Positions 18,012-27,729 of a stretch of DNA of 64,000 nucleotides are shown here, one piece after another. Within the stretch, counting starts at the first letter, position 1. Every line of letters begins with the position of its first letter. Under the pieces are notes generated by a model. That model did not search any database. It had not been told where the DNA came from and worked only from the letters and a program-made list of their open reading frames with translations. Origin of the DNA: Burkholderia sp. 8Y (lineage in GTDB: Bacteria > Pseudomonadota > Gammaproteobacteria > Burkholderiales > Burkholderiaceae); NCBI RefSeq assembly GCF_902506145.1, contig NZ_LR733519.1:2209213-2273212 (forward strand). The letters are read 5' to 3'. Made by a program: the position numbers and the translations under genes.

Positions 18012-19283
18012 TCACATCGGATGCGCCGCGACGAAGCTCTTGAACGCCGCATACACCGGCTTCTGCGTCGCGCCGTCGTTCTTCAGCAAACCGTAGTTGC
18101 CTTCCCCGCCGACCGGATCGTCGTACAGCTCATAGACTTGGATCGCCTGGAGGCCGTACTTCGACGCCACCGCGACGAACTGCGCCATCATCGTGTTGCC
18201 GACCATGTACGACGCGATCTGCGCGTCGGACCCGTAGGACGGGCGCACGCCGAACTCCGTCAGCCAGATCGGCTTGCCGAAAGCCTGCAGCGCCGCGAGC
18301 ACGTCGTGACAACCCGTTCCGCCGCACGCGTGCGTGATGTCGCCCTGCTCGGAGTACCAGTGCCAGCCGGTGATGTCCCACGTGACCTTAGGATGGCCCG
18401 TCGTGCCGTCCGGCTGCGTTCCGTCCGCGAGCATCTGGTCGAAGCCGTAGTGCAGCCACGTGTCGCCGCCGATGATGATCTTGCCGTTCGTATCGACCGA
18501 TTTGATGCCCGCGATCATGCCGCGTATCACGCCGCGCGCCTTCTGGAATAGCGCGTTGTCAAACTGCTGCGGAAAGACCCCGTCCACGTTGCCGACCAGC
18601 GCGGCCGCGCCGAGTTCGTTCGACACCTCGTAGTACGGATACCGGTACGAAGTCGCGGTCTGCTGGCCGAGCGCATAGCCGGCGTTGTAGGCGCCGGCTT
18701 CATCGATGAACGCGTTCGGATCGGCGAGCAGCACGGGAAAGACGGTGACGCCGCCCGCTGCCATCGACCTTGCGATACCCGCGAGCTTCGTCACCGATGC
18801 CTGGCTGTACACCTCGTTGCGATACAGCTTCGCGCCCAGATCGTTCAACTGCGCGAGCTGGAGCGCGGAACTGGACATGTCGTAGGCGCCGCCCTCGTTG
18901 TTGTGGCCGTTCGCGCCATAGAAAATCGAGGCAGCGGCATTGACCGACGCCGGTGCGCTGACGGCCGCGCCTGCGTTGCCGGCAGTCGCCGTGCTTGTCG
19001 GCGAGGTGTTGGCCGCCGACATGGCCGTGGTTGTCGTCGCCTGAGACGCGGCTGCGGCGCCGCTCTGCCCGGCGGAAGCAGGGGAGGCTGTGGACACGCT
19101 GTCGCTGGCTGCGGTGCTGGCCGTGCTGGCGGTTGCGGCGTTCTTCGCTGCGCCGGCGGTGCTGTCGCCTCCGCCTCCGCCGCCGCACGCCGCCAACATC
19201 GCGGTCATCGCAAGAGCAGCGGCGAGTCGTGCGCACGAACGCATCCGGAAAAGGGCGCGCGCATTGGAGCTCGTCGTCATCAT
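18012..19283 (-). CDS. Secreted lipoprotein, probable glycoside hydrolase (clan A-like fold)
   Basis: A lipoprotein of about 423 residues. The signal peptide runs from MRSCARLAAALAMTAMLAAC, with LAAC as the lipobox, then a Gly run and a low-complexity Ala/Ser/Thr linker of about 80 residues. The catalytic part shows YYEVSNEL (the Asn-Glu acid/base pair of clan A hydrolases) and IWLTEFG (candidate nucleophile glutamate), plus many Trp/Tyr residues in GWHWYSEQG. This fits a TIM-barrel glycosidase, perhaps acting on an exopolysaccharide at the cell surface. The family number cannot be fixed from sight. The start is at one of two adjacent ATGs (19283 or 19280). Confidence 0.7.
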   Translation of the reverse strand: MMTTSSNARALFRMRSCARLAAALAMTAMLAACGGGGGGDSTAGAAKNAATASTASTAASDSVSTASPASAGQSGAAAASQATTTTAMSAANTSPTSTATAGNAGAAVSAPASVNAAASIFYGANGHNNEGGAYDMSSSALQLAQLNDLGAKLYRNEVYSQASVTKLAGIARSMAAGGVTVFPVLLADPNAFIDEAGAYNAGYALGQQTATSYRYPYYEVSNELGAAALVGNVDGVFPQQFDNALFQKARGVIRGMIAGIKSVDTNGKIIIGGDTWLHYGFDQMLADGTQPDGTTGHPKVTWDITGWHWYSEQGDITHACGGTGCHDVLAALQAFGKPIWLTEFGVRPSYGSDAQIASYMVGNTMMAQFVAVASKYGLQAIQVYELYDDPVGGEGNYGLLKNDGATQKPVYAAFKSFVAAHPM

Positions 19284-19681
19284 GATGTCACTTAGGAATG
19301 CAAACAGGAACGCGCGGGCCATGCTTCCAACGAAGAACGATGGACGAAAGAACCATTTCCGCGGCAAGCCCGATTGGCGATGCAGATGGAAGTGCGGCGG
19401 AATTCAGCGAGCCGTCCGACTTGGGGTTCGAACGTAACTACGGCAGGAAAGGGGCGGACTTTAGGCGCGGCTGCGTCGTTTTTGCGTGAACGGCAGGCGC
19501 CGAGTCATTCACGCCGTGCAGAGACCAACGTTTGCGTGAATGCGGAAGGAAACGGTAATACGTGCAGACGAGCCGGGCGCCGATCTCGCAGCATCGGGCT
19601 TGGCCTTTTCGAGCTGGAATGCCGTGACTGCGGCGCGACTGGCAAACGGACGCGGCGCCCGCCTGCCAGAAGCGTCGATGC
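19284..19681. other. Intergenic region with phased TTTGCGTGAA repeats
   Basis: Lies upstream of the glycosidase-like lipoprotein and downstream of tssM. Exact TTTGCGTGAA copies occur at 19481-19490 and 19531-19540, 50 bp apart on the same helical face, with an inverted TTCACG at 19508-19513 between them. This may be a regulator-binding array for the lipoprotein gene. No gene seen. Confidence 0.45.
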
Positions 19682-22600
19682 TTATTGATGGCTCGCCGAA
19701 GCGGTCGGTGCTGCGTCGGCAGCGGCGGGGGAAGACGTTTGCAACGGCAGTGCCGGCAGTCCGGGCGGCGGACCGCTGTCGGGCAGGTTGAAGATCGGCA
19801 TCGAGCTCGGGCAGCGGAACGTGGTGAGCAAATCGCTCGTCAGCGGATTTGCGACGCTGCCAGCGGTGGCGATATCGAGCACGGCCTTGCGGCCCTCGAA
19901 GCCGAACACGACGCGCGTGCGGCCCGGCGTCGCGGTCTGCACGACCTCGCCGAGACGCATCAGGCGCATGAGCGCCCACGGGCCGTCAGCCGCGATCGTC
20001 GACGTCTCGGCGCGGATGCGCGGACTCGCGGTGAGTTCTGTGTGGACGCCGCCGCGTGGTCCGGGCCAACTGATGCGCATTGGCGCGACGGGCCCATGCT
20101 GGTAGAGGGCGTTCTGACCGTCGATGTCGATGGACAAGCCGAGAATCGTCGGATCGAGTTCCGCGATGCGCAGATCCGCTTTCCATGCGAGCTGTTTTTG
20201 TCCCTGATCGCTGAAGAACACGTCGCGGATTTCCTTTGCGTGCTGAAACGGCTCGAGATCCGGTCCGTGCACCGGCTCGGTGGAGCCGGCGAGCGTTTTG
20301 TAGCGCCACGGCCGCGCGGACGTATCGACAAACGGCAGCAAGTTCTTCGTGAAGAAGTCATCGAGTACGCCGCCCTGCGCGAACACGCGCGTGAAGTCCT
20401 CCACGCTCACGTCGCGCTTGCTGTCCGGCGAAAACGGATAGTTGCCTTCCACGGTGAGCCGGCAGGCGTCCGTGACAACGGCTTGCATCTGCCGGGAAAG
20501 CAATTGCCCGATGCCCTGGTTCACTTCGCGCGAGCCTTGCATCGACAGCCCGAGCAGGACTTCGCGGAAGGGCGCGGGCATGGTGTTGGCGGCCATCTTC
20601 AGCTTGGATGCCGCGTCGCTCGTCGGAGGCAGGCTGTTGTTGGCGATCGCGTTGTCCGCGACGGTGAGGGACGTGTAGTAGTCGTTGAGCAGGCTCGTTA
20701 CCCCGTCGAGGCCCGTTGCGCCCGCCCGGCCGTTGCCGGCGGTCTGGCCGCCCGACTGCGTTTCCGCGCTGCCCGTGACCATCTCGCGCAAGGCGGCGAA
20801 GTGACTGTCGACCAATTCCCGCTCGACGCGCTCCGCGGCGCGGATGCCGAGCGTTTTCTCCGCTTTGTCCGCGACCTTGTCGCTCGCCTTGTCGAGAAGG
20901 GAAGGGCCGTCGGCGGAGACGTTGCGCGTGAGCGTCGTCTCGTGGACGGCCGCGCTTGCGAGACGCGCGAGCGGCGAATCCGGCGCCGCGAAGCGCCGCA
21001 GCACCTGAAGATCGAACGCGAGACTCGTGCCGCTGACCGTGCGGATGTCGCCGAGAAAGGCATCCCACTGCTGTGCGTACTCGGTCAGATACAGCCGGCG
21101 GATGGCCTCGGTGAGCGGATCGTCGGCGCCAGCGACCGCACGCGCAATCTCAGCCGTTTTTTTTTGAGCCTCGCCGAGATAAGAGCGGCCCATCACCCAG
21201 GCGTCGTCGTCGCGGGCGGCATCGACGAACTCGTGCAGCCGCTTGTCGAACAGATTGCGATAACCATCGAACGTGAAAAGCCCCGCCACGCCGCGCGACA
21301 GCGGCGCGCCGCTCGCGCGCGTGAAGACGGTGCCCGCCTGCGGACCCACCGCGCGCAGGAGGGTGAACTCGTCCGGCGCTTCTTTCTGCATGTCGGCTTT
21401 GGCGCGGTCGTACAGGCGTTGCGTGGCATTACTCGAATCGAGGAAAGCACGCGCCCGCTGAATCAGCCCGTCGTTGCGAATGAGCGGCGATTGCACCGTC
21501 CGGTCGCCCGAAAACAGTTGCTCGACGTGACCGATCATCGACGCGCGGCCGCCGAAAATCGACGCGCTGTCCGTCTTCGCCCAGTCGTCGAGCACCCACG
21601 CCTTGACGTCGCCGGCCTTGAACTTCGCGGGGTCGTAGAGCATCAGGTAGACACGCAGTGCATCATACGCGGACTTCGAATCCTGACTCGCAATGGACGA
21701 CGAGATGACGTCCTCGAGGCGATGCACGATCTGGGGCACCAGCAGGTTGTCCTCCAGCGCCTGATACGTGGAGCGGCTGGCATCAGCGATACCGGGCGCG
21801 GTGTACAGGCCGTATCGGAAGCTCGTGTCCGGCTCCGCGAGGTTCAGCCCGGTCCACGTCGGCAGATACAGCGCCTCGCTGAGCGTATCCGGCACGGCTT
21901 CGGGCTTCGGCTCCTTGTAGAGCGCCGTGACACGCGCCGCGAGCGACTGCGTCTTGTGCGCGATCGCCCCCAGATAATTGCTGTTATTGTCGAAGCTCAT
22001 GTGCAGGCCCACCGCGAGCCAGACGAAGAGCATCAACGCCAGCGCGTGACCGAGCAGGCGCAGCATCCGCAAGCGGTACTCCCAACGCAGGTTCGGGCGC
22101 ACGAGATCGGCCTCGGGCACGATCACCTTCGCGAACAGGTCCTGAAGGAAGTAGCTGTGTGTGCTCTGCGGCGGCGTTTCATCCGCGGTCACGGCATGGC
22201 CGAGCCCGGTGGCGAGGCGCTGCACCACAGTCAGCGGTTCCGCGACGACGCGTTGAGCGCTCTGCACTGCGCTCGTGAAATAGACGCCGCGCAGCGTTGC
22301 CTGAAGCTGGGTGTCGTCGTAGCGCGAATCGACGAAAAGTTGCGAGAGGAAATCGACGAGCGGCGCGGCCAGCGCACTGAACGCCTCGGGCAATACCGAC
22401 AAGCGCCGGCGTCTGTCCATGTCGTACTCGTCTTCGAGCCGCGTGTTCACGCCGTTCGCGAGACGCGACGCGAGTTGCCGAAGCTCGCCGTCGCAACGCA
22501 GCGCGAGGTCGATCTGCGTCGCTTCGTTGCCGAGCGGCAGCGTAAAGCCCCACATCTGCGCGCGATTTTCTTCCGTCAGCGAGCTGAAGTAGTCCGCGAA

Positions 22601-23716
22601 GCCGGGCAGATGGTCCGTCTGCGTGACGATCAGATACACCGGAAAGCGGATGCCCAGCGCCGTGCGCAGGTCTTCGAGACGCGCGCGCAACGCGGCCGCT
22701 TCCGACGCGCGCGCAGCGGGGTCGGCGGCGGTCAGGACGTCGAGCTTAACCGTCAGCAGCGCGCCGTTGAGCGGTGCGCGCGGACGGTGGCGTCGCAAGA
22801 GCGCGAGAAAGCCGCGCCATTCGTCGCTGTCCACGGTCAGACGCCACTCCGGGTCTTCATGGTCGCGGCTGGCGTTGAGCGCGGGCTCGGTCATCGACGC
22901 GCTCGCCGCTGTATCCGACTTCACGCTTTCCGCGACGCTTTTCGGGCGAAGCACCGGGCCGCTCGACGTGCCGTGACGCGTGTAATGGCCCGCCGTGTCG
23001 ATCAGCACCGCGTCGTTGGTGAGCCACCAGTCCACGTTGTCCGTGGCCGCCGAGTTGCCCGTGAAGCGTTTCGACGTACCGCCGACCGGAAACTCGAGCC
23101 CGGCGTTGAGCAGCGCGCTCGTCTTGCCCGACTCCCTCGAACCGAGCGTGATGAACCACGGCAGCTCATAGAGGTATCGCGTTCCCTGAAACAGACGTCC
23201 GATGCCGCGCGCGCCCGTGCGCATGGTCCGAAGGCGCGAAATCGCACTGTTGACGCGCGCCTCGACCACGCGCAGGCGCTCCGATGCAGGCGGCGCATCC
23301 TTCTTCTTGCCGAACGTGAGTGCCTTCTCGAGAAACTTCTCGTCGTCGCGCATCCTCAAGAAGACCCAGGCGAGCCAGTAGACCGCGAAGCAGACGAGCA
23401 CAACGGTGATCGCGATGATCCGCGTCGATTCCGGCGCGAACGGCTGCGCATTGCCGAAGCTGAGCAGGGGCGTCGCGTACCAGATCAGAACGCACAGCAG
23501 CGCGATGAACGCGGGGCTCGTCGGCGCTTCCTTGAGCCACAGCAGCACGCCAACCATCAGCAACGCGATGATGAACACGCGCATGCCGACGCCGGCGAGC
23601 GGCTTCAATCCGCCAAACGCCAGATACGGTCCGAGAAACCAGATCACCAGCCCGACGACGACGAGCGCCAAAAAACCGAGGAACCAGCGTGACCTCAGAA
23701 ACGACAGCATTTTCAT
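19682..23716 (-). CDS. tssM: T6SS membrane-complex protein TssM (IcmF family)
   Basis: A 1344-residue inner-membrane protein that, with TssL and TssJ, forms the envelope channel anchoring the type VI machine. Membrane helices lie at about residues 11-30, 45-82 and 98-120. The cytoplasmic NTPase-like domain has a P-loop GSRESGKT (192-199), and the large periplasmic part follows the third main helix (ALALMLFVWLAVGLHMSFDN region). Last gene of the minus-strand T6SS operon; it starts 28 bp after tssL. A GGAAAG site precedes the ATG. Confidence 0.96.
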   Translation of the reverse strand: MKMLSFLRSRWFLGFLALVVVGLVIWFLGPYLAFGGLKPLAGVGMRVFIIALLMVGVLLWLKEAPTSPAFIALLCVLIWYATPLLSFGNAQPFAPESTRIIAITVVLVCFAVYWLAWVFLRMRDDEKFLEKALTFGKKKDAPPASERLRVVEARVNSAISRLRTMRTGARGIGRLFQGTRYLYELPWFITLGSRESGKTSALLNAGLEFPVGGTSKRFTGNSAATDNVDWWLTNDAVLIDTAGHYTRHGTSSGPVLRPKSVAESVKSDTAASASMTEPALNASRDHEDPEWRLTVDSDEWRGFLALLRRHRPRAPLNGALLTVKLDVLTAADPAARASEAAALRARLEDLRTALGIRFPVYLIVTQTDHLPGFADYFSSLTEENRAQMWGFTLPLGNEATQIDLALRCDGELRQLASRLANGVNTRLEDEYDMDRRRRLSVLPEAFSALAAPLVDFLSQLFVDSRYDDTQLQATLRGVYFTSAVQSAQRVVAEPLTVVQRLATGLGHAVTADETPPQSTHSYFLQDLFAKVIVPEADLVRPNLRWEYRLRMLRLLGHALALMLFVWLAVGLHMSFDNNSNYLGAIAHKTQSLAARVTALYKEPKPEAVPDTLSEALYLPTWTGLNLAEPDTSFRYGLYTAPGIADASRSTYQALEDNLLVPQIVHRLEDVISSSIASQDSKSAYDALRVYLMLYDPAKFKAGDVKAWVLDDWAKTDSASIFGGRASMIGHVEQLFSGDRTVQSPLIRNDGLIQRARAFLDSSNATQRLYDRAKADMQKEAPDEFTLLRAVGPQAGTVFTRASGAPLSRGVAGLFTFDGYRNLFDKRLHEFVDAARDDDAWVMGRSYLGEAQKKTAEIARAVAGADDPLTEAIRRLYLTEYAQQWDAFLGDIRTVSGTSLAFDLQVLRRFAAPDSPLARLASAAVHETTLTRNVSADGPSLLDKASDKVADKAEKTLGIRAAERVERELVDSHFAALREMVTGSAETQSGGQTAGNGRAGATGLDGVTSLLNDYYTSLTVADNAIANNSLPPTSDAASKLKMAANTMPAPFREVLLGLSMQGSREVNQGIGQLLSRQMQAVVTDACRLTVEGNYPFSPDSKRDVSVEDFTRVFAQGGVLDDFFTKNLLPFVDTSARPWRYKTLAGSTEPVHGPDLEPFQHAKEIRDVFFSDQGQKQLAWKADLRIAELDPTILGLSIDIDGQNALYQHGPVAPMRISWPGPRGGVHTELTASPRIRAETSTIAADGPWALMRLMRLGEVVQTATPGRTRVVFGFEGRKAVLDIATAGSVANPLTSDLLTTFRCPSSMPIFNLPDSGPPPGLPALPLQTSSPAAADAAPTASASHQ

Positions 23717-23743
23717 TCTTTCTTTCCGAATGGCGTGAAACGG

Positions 23744-25057
23744 CTAGGGCGTGACCGTGATGGCGACACGGCGGTTCAACGCGCGGCCCTGCGCGGTGGC
23801 GTTGTCGCCGACCGGCTCGGCTTCGCCTTTGCCGATGGCCTCGAGGCGCGAAGCCGGCACGCCCGCCGATTGCAGCATCTGCATGATCTGCGTGGCGCGT
23901 TCGAGCGAAAGCGCGTCGTTAGAGGCGAACTGCTTGCTCTTGATCGGGATGTTGTCCGTGTAACCCGCGACGACGACCTTGCCGGGCACTTTCATCAACT
24001 CGTTCGCGATCTTGCTCACGAGCGGCCCGATGGACGCTTTCACGGCCACGCCGCCGGGCGCGAACATCGCATCGCCCTTGAAGGTGACGGCGCTGTGACG
24101 CGCGTCTTCGTCGACGCTCACGGTGCCCGCCGCGATCTCGCTGGCGAGCAGTTCTTTTAGATGCGGCAGTCGGGGCGCGGGCGGCGGCGTCATGCGGCCG
24201 ATATCGACGATCTGCTTTTCGAGCGTCGTCGTCTGATCCAGCAGGTGATACTTGAACCAGCCGAAGAGTCCCAGCAGCACGACGCCCAGCACCGCGAAGG
24301 TGATCCACGCGGGAAAGTCGTACACCGACATGCGGCGCCCTTTCGCGTCGGAGGCGACGTGCGGAGACAGCGCCATCGGCACGATGCCGCGCTGCGTCTG
24401 GATTTCGTTGTAGAGGCGCTTGCGCACGGCGTCGTGCTTGCGCGCGCCGTCGGCTTCGTGCCGGTAGCGGCCCATGAAGCCGAGGCTCAGCACGCGATAA
24501 ATCACTTCGAGCAGATCGATATGCTCCTGCGGCTCCATCATCAGCCGGCCGATCAGCAGATAGATCTTGTCGCCCCCGTGGCGGTCCTCGTGGAACTCGG
24601 TCGCGAGGCCCGTCGCGATCCATCGCACGCCGGATTCCCGCTTGCCCCACGGCGTTTGCATCGCGGCGTCGTCGAGCGCGGTGCACAGGCAGTAGCGCGC
24701 GCCGATCATGTGGTCGCGCCGGATGTTGGCCTGCTCGCACAATCGCTGGAAAATGCGCACTTCCTGCTTCAGCAGCAGATGCAACTGGTCGATGCCCTGA
24801 AGATCGAGATCGTTCGGCATGTCCGCGAGCGCGCGCAACAACACGCGAGCGGCTTCCAGCAATGGGTTCTGCGCCTCGCTCATCGCGTGCAGCCGGGTGG
24901 CCGGCGGCTCGCCCGGCGGAATGCTGGCGAGCAGCGTGACCGTCTGCTCGTGCAGTGCGGCAGCGGCATTGCCGGAATCATACGTGCCGGCGGATGACAG
25001 GCCGTCGCGTGGCGGCAGCCCTGTCCCGTGGCTAGGGTATCCCGCTTGCGGATTCAC
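23744..25057 (-). CDS. tssL: T6SS membrane-complex protein TssL with C-terminal OmpA domain
   Basis: 437 residues. The cytoplasmic DotU/TssL domain spans about residues 35-235, one membrane helix lies at 249-270, and a periplasmic OmpA-like peptidoglycan-binding domain spans about 315-437 (GYTDNIP, LSLERA and ALNRRV are its signatures). This is the evolved TssL form that anchors the membrane complex to the cell wall without a separate TagL. The Pro/Gly-rich first 30 residues are variable. Confidence 0.96.
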   Translation of the reverse strand: MNPQAGYPSHGTGLPPRDGLSSAGTYDSGNAAAALHEQTVTLLASIPPGEPPATRLHAMSEAQNPLLEAARVLLRALADMPNDLDLQGIDQLHLLLKQEVRIFQRLCEQANIRRDHMIGARYCLCTALDDAAMQTPWGKRESGVRWIATGLATEFHEDRHGGDKIYLLIGRLMMEPQEHIDLLEVIYRVLSLGFMGRYRHEADGARKHDAVRKRLYNEIQTQRGIVPMALSPHVASDAKGRRMSVYDFPAWITFAVLGVVLLGLFGWFKYHLLDQTTTLEKQIVDIGRMTPPPAPRLPHLKELLASEIAAGTVSVDEDARHSAVTFKGDAMFAPGGVAVKASIGPLVSKIANELMKVPGKVVVAGYTDNIPIKSKQFASNDALSLERATQIMQMLQSAGVPASRLEAIGKGEAEPVGDNATAQGRALNRRVAITVTP

Positions 25058-25130
25058 TCTCTTCCCCTGAATTCATGATGGCCGGGCGCGGCTTCATCGC
25101 AGCGCGCCCGGATGATGCGAGCGAGGCGGC

Positions 25131-26477
25131 TCAGCCGCGCACGCCCCACAGCTCGAGCTTGAGTTGCGGGAAGTCGCCGGCGACATGCAGCGCGATGCCG
25201 CCGTGCTGCGCGACCGTGTCCCAGAGCGGTCCGGAGCGCGACAGCTCGAAGTAGACATAGCCCGCGTTGAACGGAATCTGGCGCGGCGGCACCGGCAAAC
25301 CTTGCAGCGTGATGCCGGGCAGGTGCGCGCGCACGAGGTCCGGCAGACGCTCCGACGGGCCGACCTTCGCTTGCGTGGCGAACTGCGCGAGCAGGGCGTC
25401 GGGCGGCATCGCGGCCGAGACGGCGAGCACGATGGAGCTGAAGCTGCGAATCTCGCTCGGATCGACCACCGCGTTGCGCATGCCGTAGCCTGCATCCTCG
25501 AATGCAATGGCCTGCGCGCTGCGAACGAGCACGGCGTTGAGTAGCCAGTGCGTGTCGTCGACCACGGGCTTCAGGCAGACATGCGGCTCGATGTGCTGGT
25601 ACGGCGGGTGACTCTCCAGCGGCCGCCGCGTGCTCGTGCGTACGTAGGTGGACAGCTCGCCCGCCATGCTGATGAGCAGTGCGTAAAGATCGGCGGGCGA
25701 AGTGGTCGGCACGCGGCGCATGTGCTGCAGCAGCGGCTCGTAGCGGTTGAGCGTTTGCAGCAGCAGATAGTCGGACACTTCCGCGACCGAGCCCGCCTTG
25801 CCGTCGCTGCCGGTCAGCCGGCTGGCGAGCGCATTGGCGCGCAGGCGCGTGAGTTCGTGAATCTTGTTGAGCCAGCTTTCGAGCAGCGTGCTTGCGCCAT
25901 AGCCGGAGACGGGCGGCACGAGCGTATCGTCGAGCTGGATGCTGCCGTCCGCGCGGATCGATTTGACCTTGGTGAGCGGCAACCCGATCCACGCGTCGGT
26001 CATCTCCTTCTCGGGCACGAGGCGGAGCCGCAGGTTCGAAAGCTGGACCGTGCGCGCGCCCTGACCGACCGAGTTGGTATCGCGCAGGTCCGAATCGAAC
26101 ACGGCGTAGCGCGCGAGCGAATCGGCGGAGTCGTCGAACGTGGTTTCCTCGCCGTTGGGCACGCGGATCGGCGTCGCCAGATGGATGACCTGTTCCAGGT
26201 GCTCGGAACGGATGCTGAGCGGCGGCGGAGGCGGCGTGCTGCCCGGCGCGTCGAACGGCGTGCCGTCCGCGAACACGCCGCTCGCGGACTTGATGATGAC
26301 CTTGCCGAGGGCGAGCGCTTCGTTGTCGATCGCGAAGTGGCTGAAGCCGAAGAAGAACGGCGACAGCGACGCTGCCCGCTTGTGAGCGAACTGCTCGAGG
26401 TAGCGTTCCTGCTGCTGGAAGAGTTGCGGGCGCAGGAAGAGGCCTTCGCTCCAGGTGACCTTGTTGTACCAGCTCAT
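25131..26477 (-). CDS. tssK: T6SS baseplate protein TssK
   Basis: 448 residues, beginning MSWYNKVTWSEGLFLRPQLF. The WSEGLFLRPQHFQ-type opening is the family hallmark. TssK links the baseplate wedge (TssF-TssG-TssE) to the TssM/TssL membrane complex. Located between tssJ and tssL as in many Burkholderia clusters, 17 bp after tssJ. Confidence 0.96.
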   Translation of the reverse strand: MSWYNKVTWSEGLFLRPQLFQQQERYLEQFAHKRAASLSPFFFGFSHFAIDNEALALGKVIIKSASGVFADGTPFDAPGSTPPPPPLSIRSEHLEQVIHLATPIRVPNGEETTFDDSADSLARYAVFDSDLRDTNSVGQGARTVQLSNLRLRLVPEKEMTDAWIGLPLTKVKSIRADGSIQLDDTLVPPVSGYGASTLLESWLNKIHELTRLRANALASRLTGSDGKAGSVAEVSDYLLLQTLNRYEPLLQHMRRVPTTSPADLYALLISMAGELSTYVRTSTRRPLESHPPYQHIEPHVCLKPVVDDTHWLLNAVLVRSAQAIAFEDAGYGMRNAVVDPSEIRSFSSIVLAVSAAMPPDALLAQFATQAKVGPSERLPDLVRAHLPGITLQGLPVPPRQIPFNAGYVYFELSRSGPLWDTVAQHGGIALHVAGDFPQLKLELWGVRG

Positions 26478-26493
26478 ATGCGTGAGTCCTTAC

Positions 26494-27018
26494 CTATTTT
26501 TTCTGTTGTTCGGCTTGTTCGTCGACGATCCTGATTGCGTTCCCGTCGAGATTGATCGTCAGCTTGAGTTTGGGCGAGAAGATGCGATACCACGCGGCGC
26601 TCGGCGCGGCGGGTAGCGGCCAGACGGCACGCCAGACGGAATTCGGCAAATCCCGGTACGCGGCGATCACGCCGAGCACCGTGGCGGCCTGTTGCGCGTC
26701 GCGCTTGATCGCCCGGGTGTCGCCGGGGCGCATCTGGAACTGGTCGCGGCTCACCAGGTCGTCGGCGAGCGCAGTCTTGTCCTTGTCCTGCAGGGAGAAG
26801 AAGTCCGCTTCGTTGAAGGCGGCCGCGTCCTTCAGTTCGTAGACACGAACAATAATCGGCGCGGCGCGCTTCTGGTCGTCCGGATTGACACCCGACGCTG
26901 CCTTCAGCGTCAGCGTCATCTTGACGGGTTCGTGGGGTGGAGCGGGGTCGCTGCTCGCGCACGCGGCGAGTCCCAGCGTGCAGATGAATGCAACGAGGAC
27001 GGATTTGAACGGGCGCAT
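26494..27018 (-). CDS. tssJ: T6SS outer-membrane lipoprotein TssJ
   Basis: 174 residues from the chosen start (MRPFKSVLVAFICTLGLAAC). The lipobox LAAC places the acylated cysteine at residue 20, followed by a Ser-rich linker and the beta-sandwich domain (IIVRVYELKD, ADFFSLQDKD and WRAVWPLP). It tethers the TssM periplasmic domain to the outer membrane. The start is uncertain: in-frame upstream candidates at 27048 and 27066 would lengthen the signal peptide, the latter lying inside the hairpin after hcp, and none has a clear ribosome-binding site. Confidence 0.92.
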   Translation of the reverse strand: MRPFKSVLVAFICTLGLAACASSDPAPPHEPVKMTLTLKAASGVNPDDQKRAAPIIVRVYELKDAAAFNEADFFSLQDKDKTALADDLVSRDQFQMRPGDTRAIKRDAQQAATVLGVIAAYRDLPNSVWRAVWPLPAAPSAAWYRIFSPKLKLTINLDGNAIRIVDEQAEQQKK

Positions 27019-27054
27019 CAGAGAAGAAACAGGTAAGGAATCGGGCATCGAAAG

Positions 27055-27086
27055 GGCCCGGCGCACCAGACAGCGTGCGCCGGGCC
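27055..27086 (-). terminator. Strong hairpin between hcp and tssJ (terminator or attenuator)
   Basis: GGCCCGGCGCAC, 8 bases, then GTGCGCCGGGCC: perfect 12-bp GC-rich arms 26 bp downstream of the hcp stop. On the minus strand it is followed by CTTTCG rather than a full T run, so it probably terminates only part of the transcripts. That would give high hcp and low membrane-complex expression from one operon. Confidence 0.7.
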
Positions 27087-27111
27087 TTGGGCCAGGCTAC
27101 GTCAGGACGCT

Positions 27112-27594
27112 TTACGCTTCCTTGTTGAGCTTGATGTCGTAGCCCGCGGTCACGGCGCCGCCGCTACCGCCCTGGGCGTTCTGCACCACGTATTCCTGCT
27201 TCACCTTGGCGAACGACAGGCGGACGCTTTCCGTGATGCCGTTGTCCGTGTTGCTGCCCGAAGGCGCCACGCGCGTGACGATCACATCGCTCATCGTGAT
27301 CTTCAGGTATTCCAGCGGATTGCCGCCGGCCTTGCGGACCGTCAGAACGGCCTGATCGATGTGCTTGCCGGTCAGGCAGTACTTCATCAGGTTCGGGCTT
27401 GCGCGGTCGACGAGGTGCACGAAGGCCAGATCTTCGACGGTCGCCTTGCCGGCGCCGCCGCCCGAACCCATGTGCATGTTCGACTGCTGGGAAATTTCCC
27501 AGCCCCAGCTCTTCACTTCGATCTCGTTCTTGTGAGCCGAATCCTGCGATTCGCCATCAATGCCGTTGATCTTGATAAAGATGTCCTGTGCCAT
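27112..27594 (-). CDS. hcp: T6SS inner-tube protein Hcp (TssD)
   Basis: A 160-residue secreted protein that stacks as hexameric rings to form the expelled tube. MAQDIFIKINGIDGESQDSA, EVKSWGWEISQ and a KASPNLMKYCLTGKHI-like stretch (RASPNLMKYCLTGKH here) are Hcp family signatures. Single-domain form with no effector extension. Flanked by a hairpin upstream (27678-27695) and a strong hairpin downstream, as expected for a highly expressed cistron. Confidence 0.97.
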   Translation of the reverse strand: MAQDIFIKINGIDGESQDSAHKNEIEVKSWGWEISQQSNMHMGSGGGAGKATVEDLAFVHLVDRASPNLMKYCLTGKHIDQAVLTVRKAGGNPLEYLKITMSDVIVTRVAPSGSNTDNGITESVRLSFAKVKQEYVVQNAQGGSGGAVTAGYDIKLNKEA

Positions 27595-27677
27595 CTTGCT
27601 ACTCCTTGTTATTGAAACGTACTACTGCTTTCTACGGGCTTTGGAGTCCGTATTTCTTGAATGCTTCGAGTACCGAT

Positions 27678-27695
27678 CGCCGGCGCCTGCCGGCG
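27678..27695 (-). promoter_or_regulatory. Hairpin between tssC and hcp
   Basis: CGCCGGC-GCCT-GCCGGCG (plus-strand reading) forms a 7-bp GC stem 35 bp after the tssC stop. There is no T run, so it is more likely an mRNA processing or stability element than a terminator. Confidence 0.45.
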
Positions 27696-27729
27696 GATGT
27701 CGGAGCGGACTACACGCGCTTCATGCCGC

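Noticed and set aside
19685..23692. Open frame of 1335 codons on the plus strand opposite tssM
   Set aside because: It is the antisense shadow of tssM in a GC-rich genome; the product is Arg/His-rich with no family and no ribosome-binding site.
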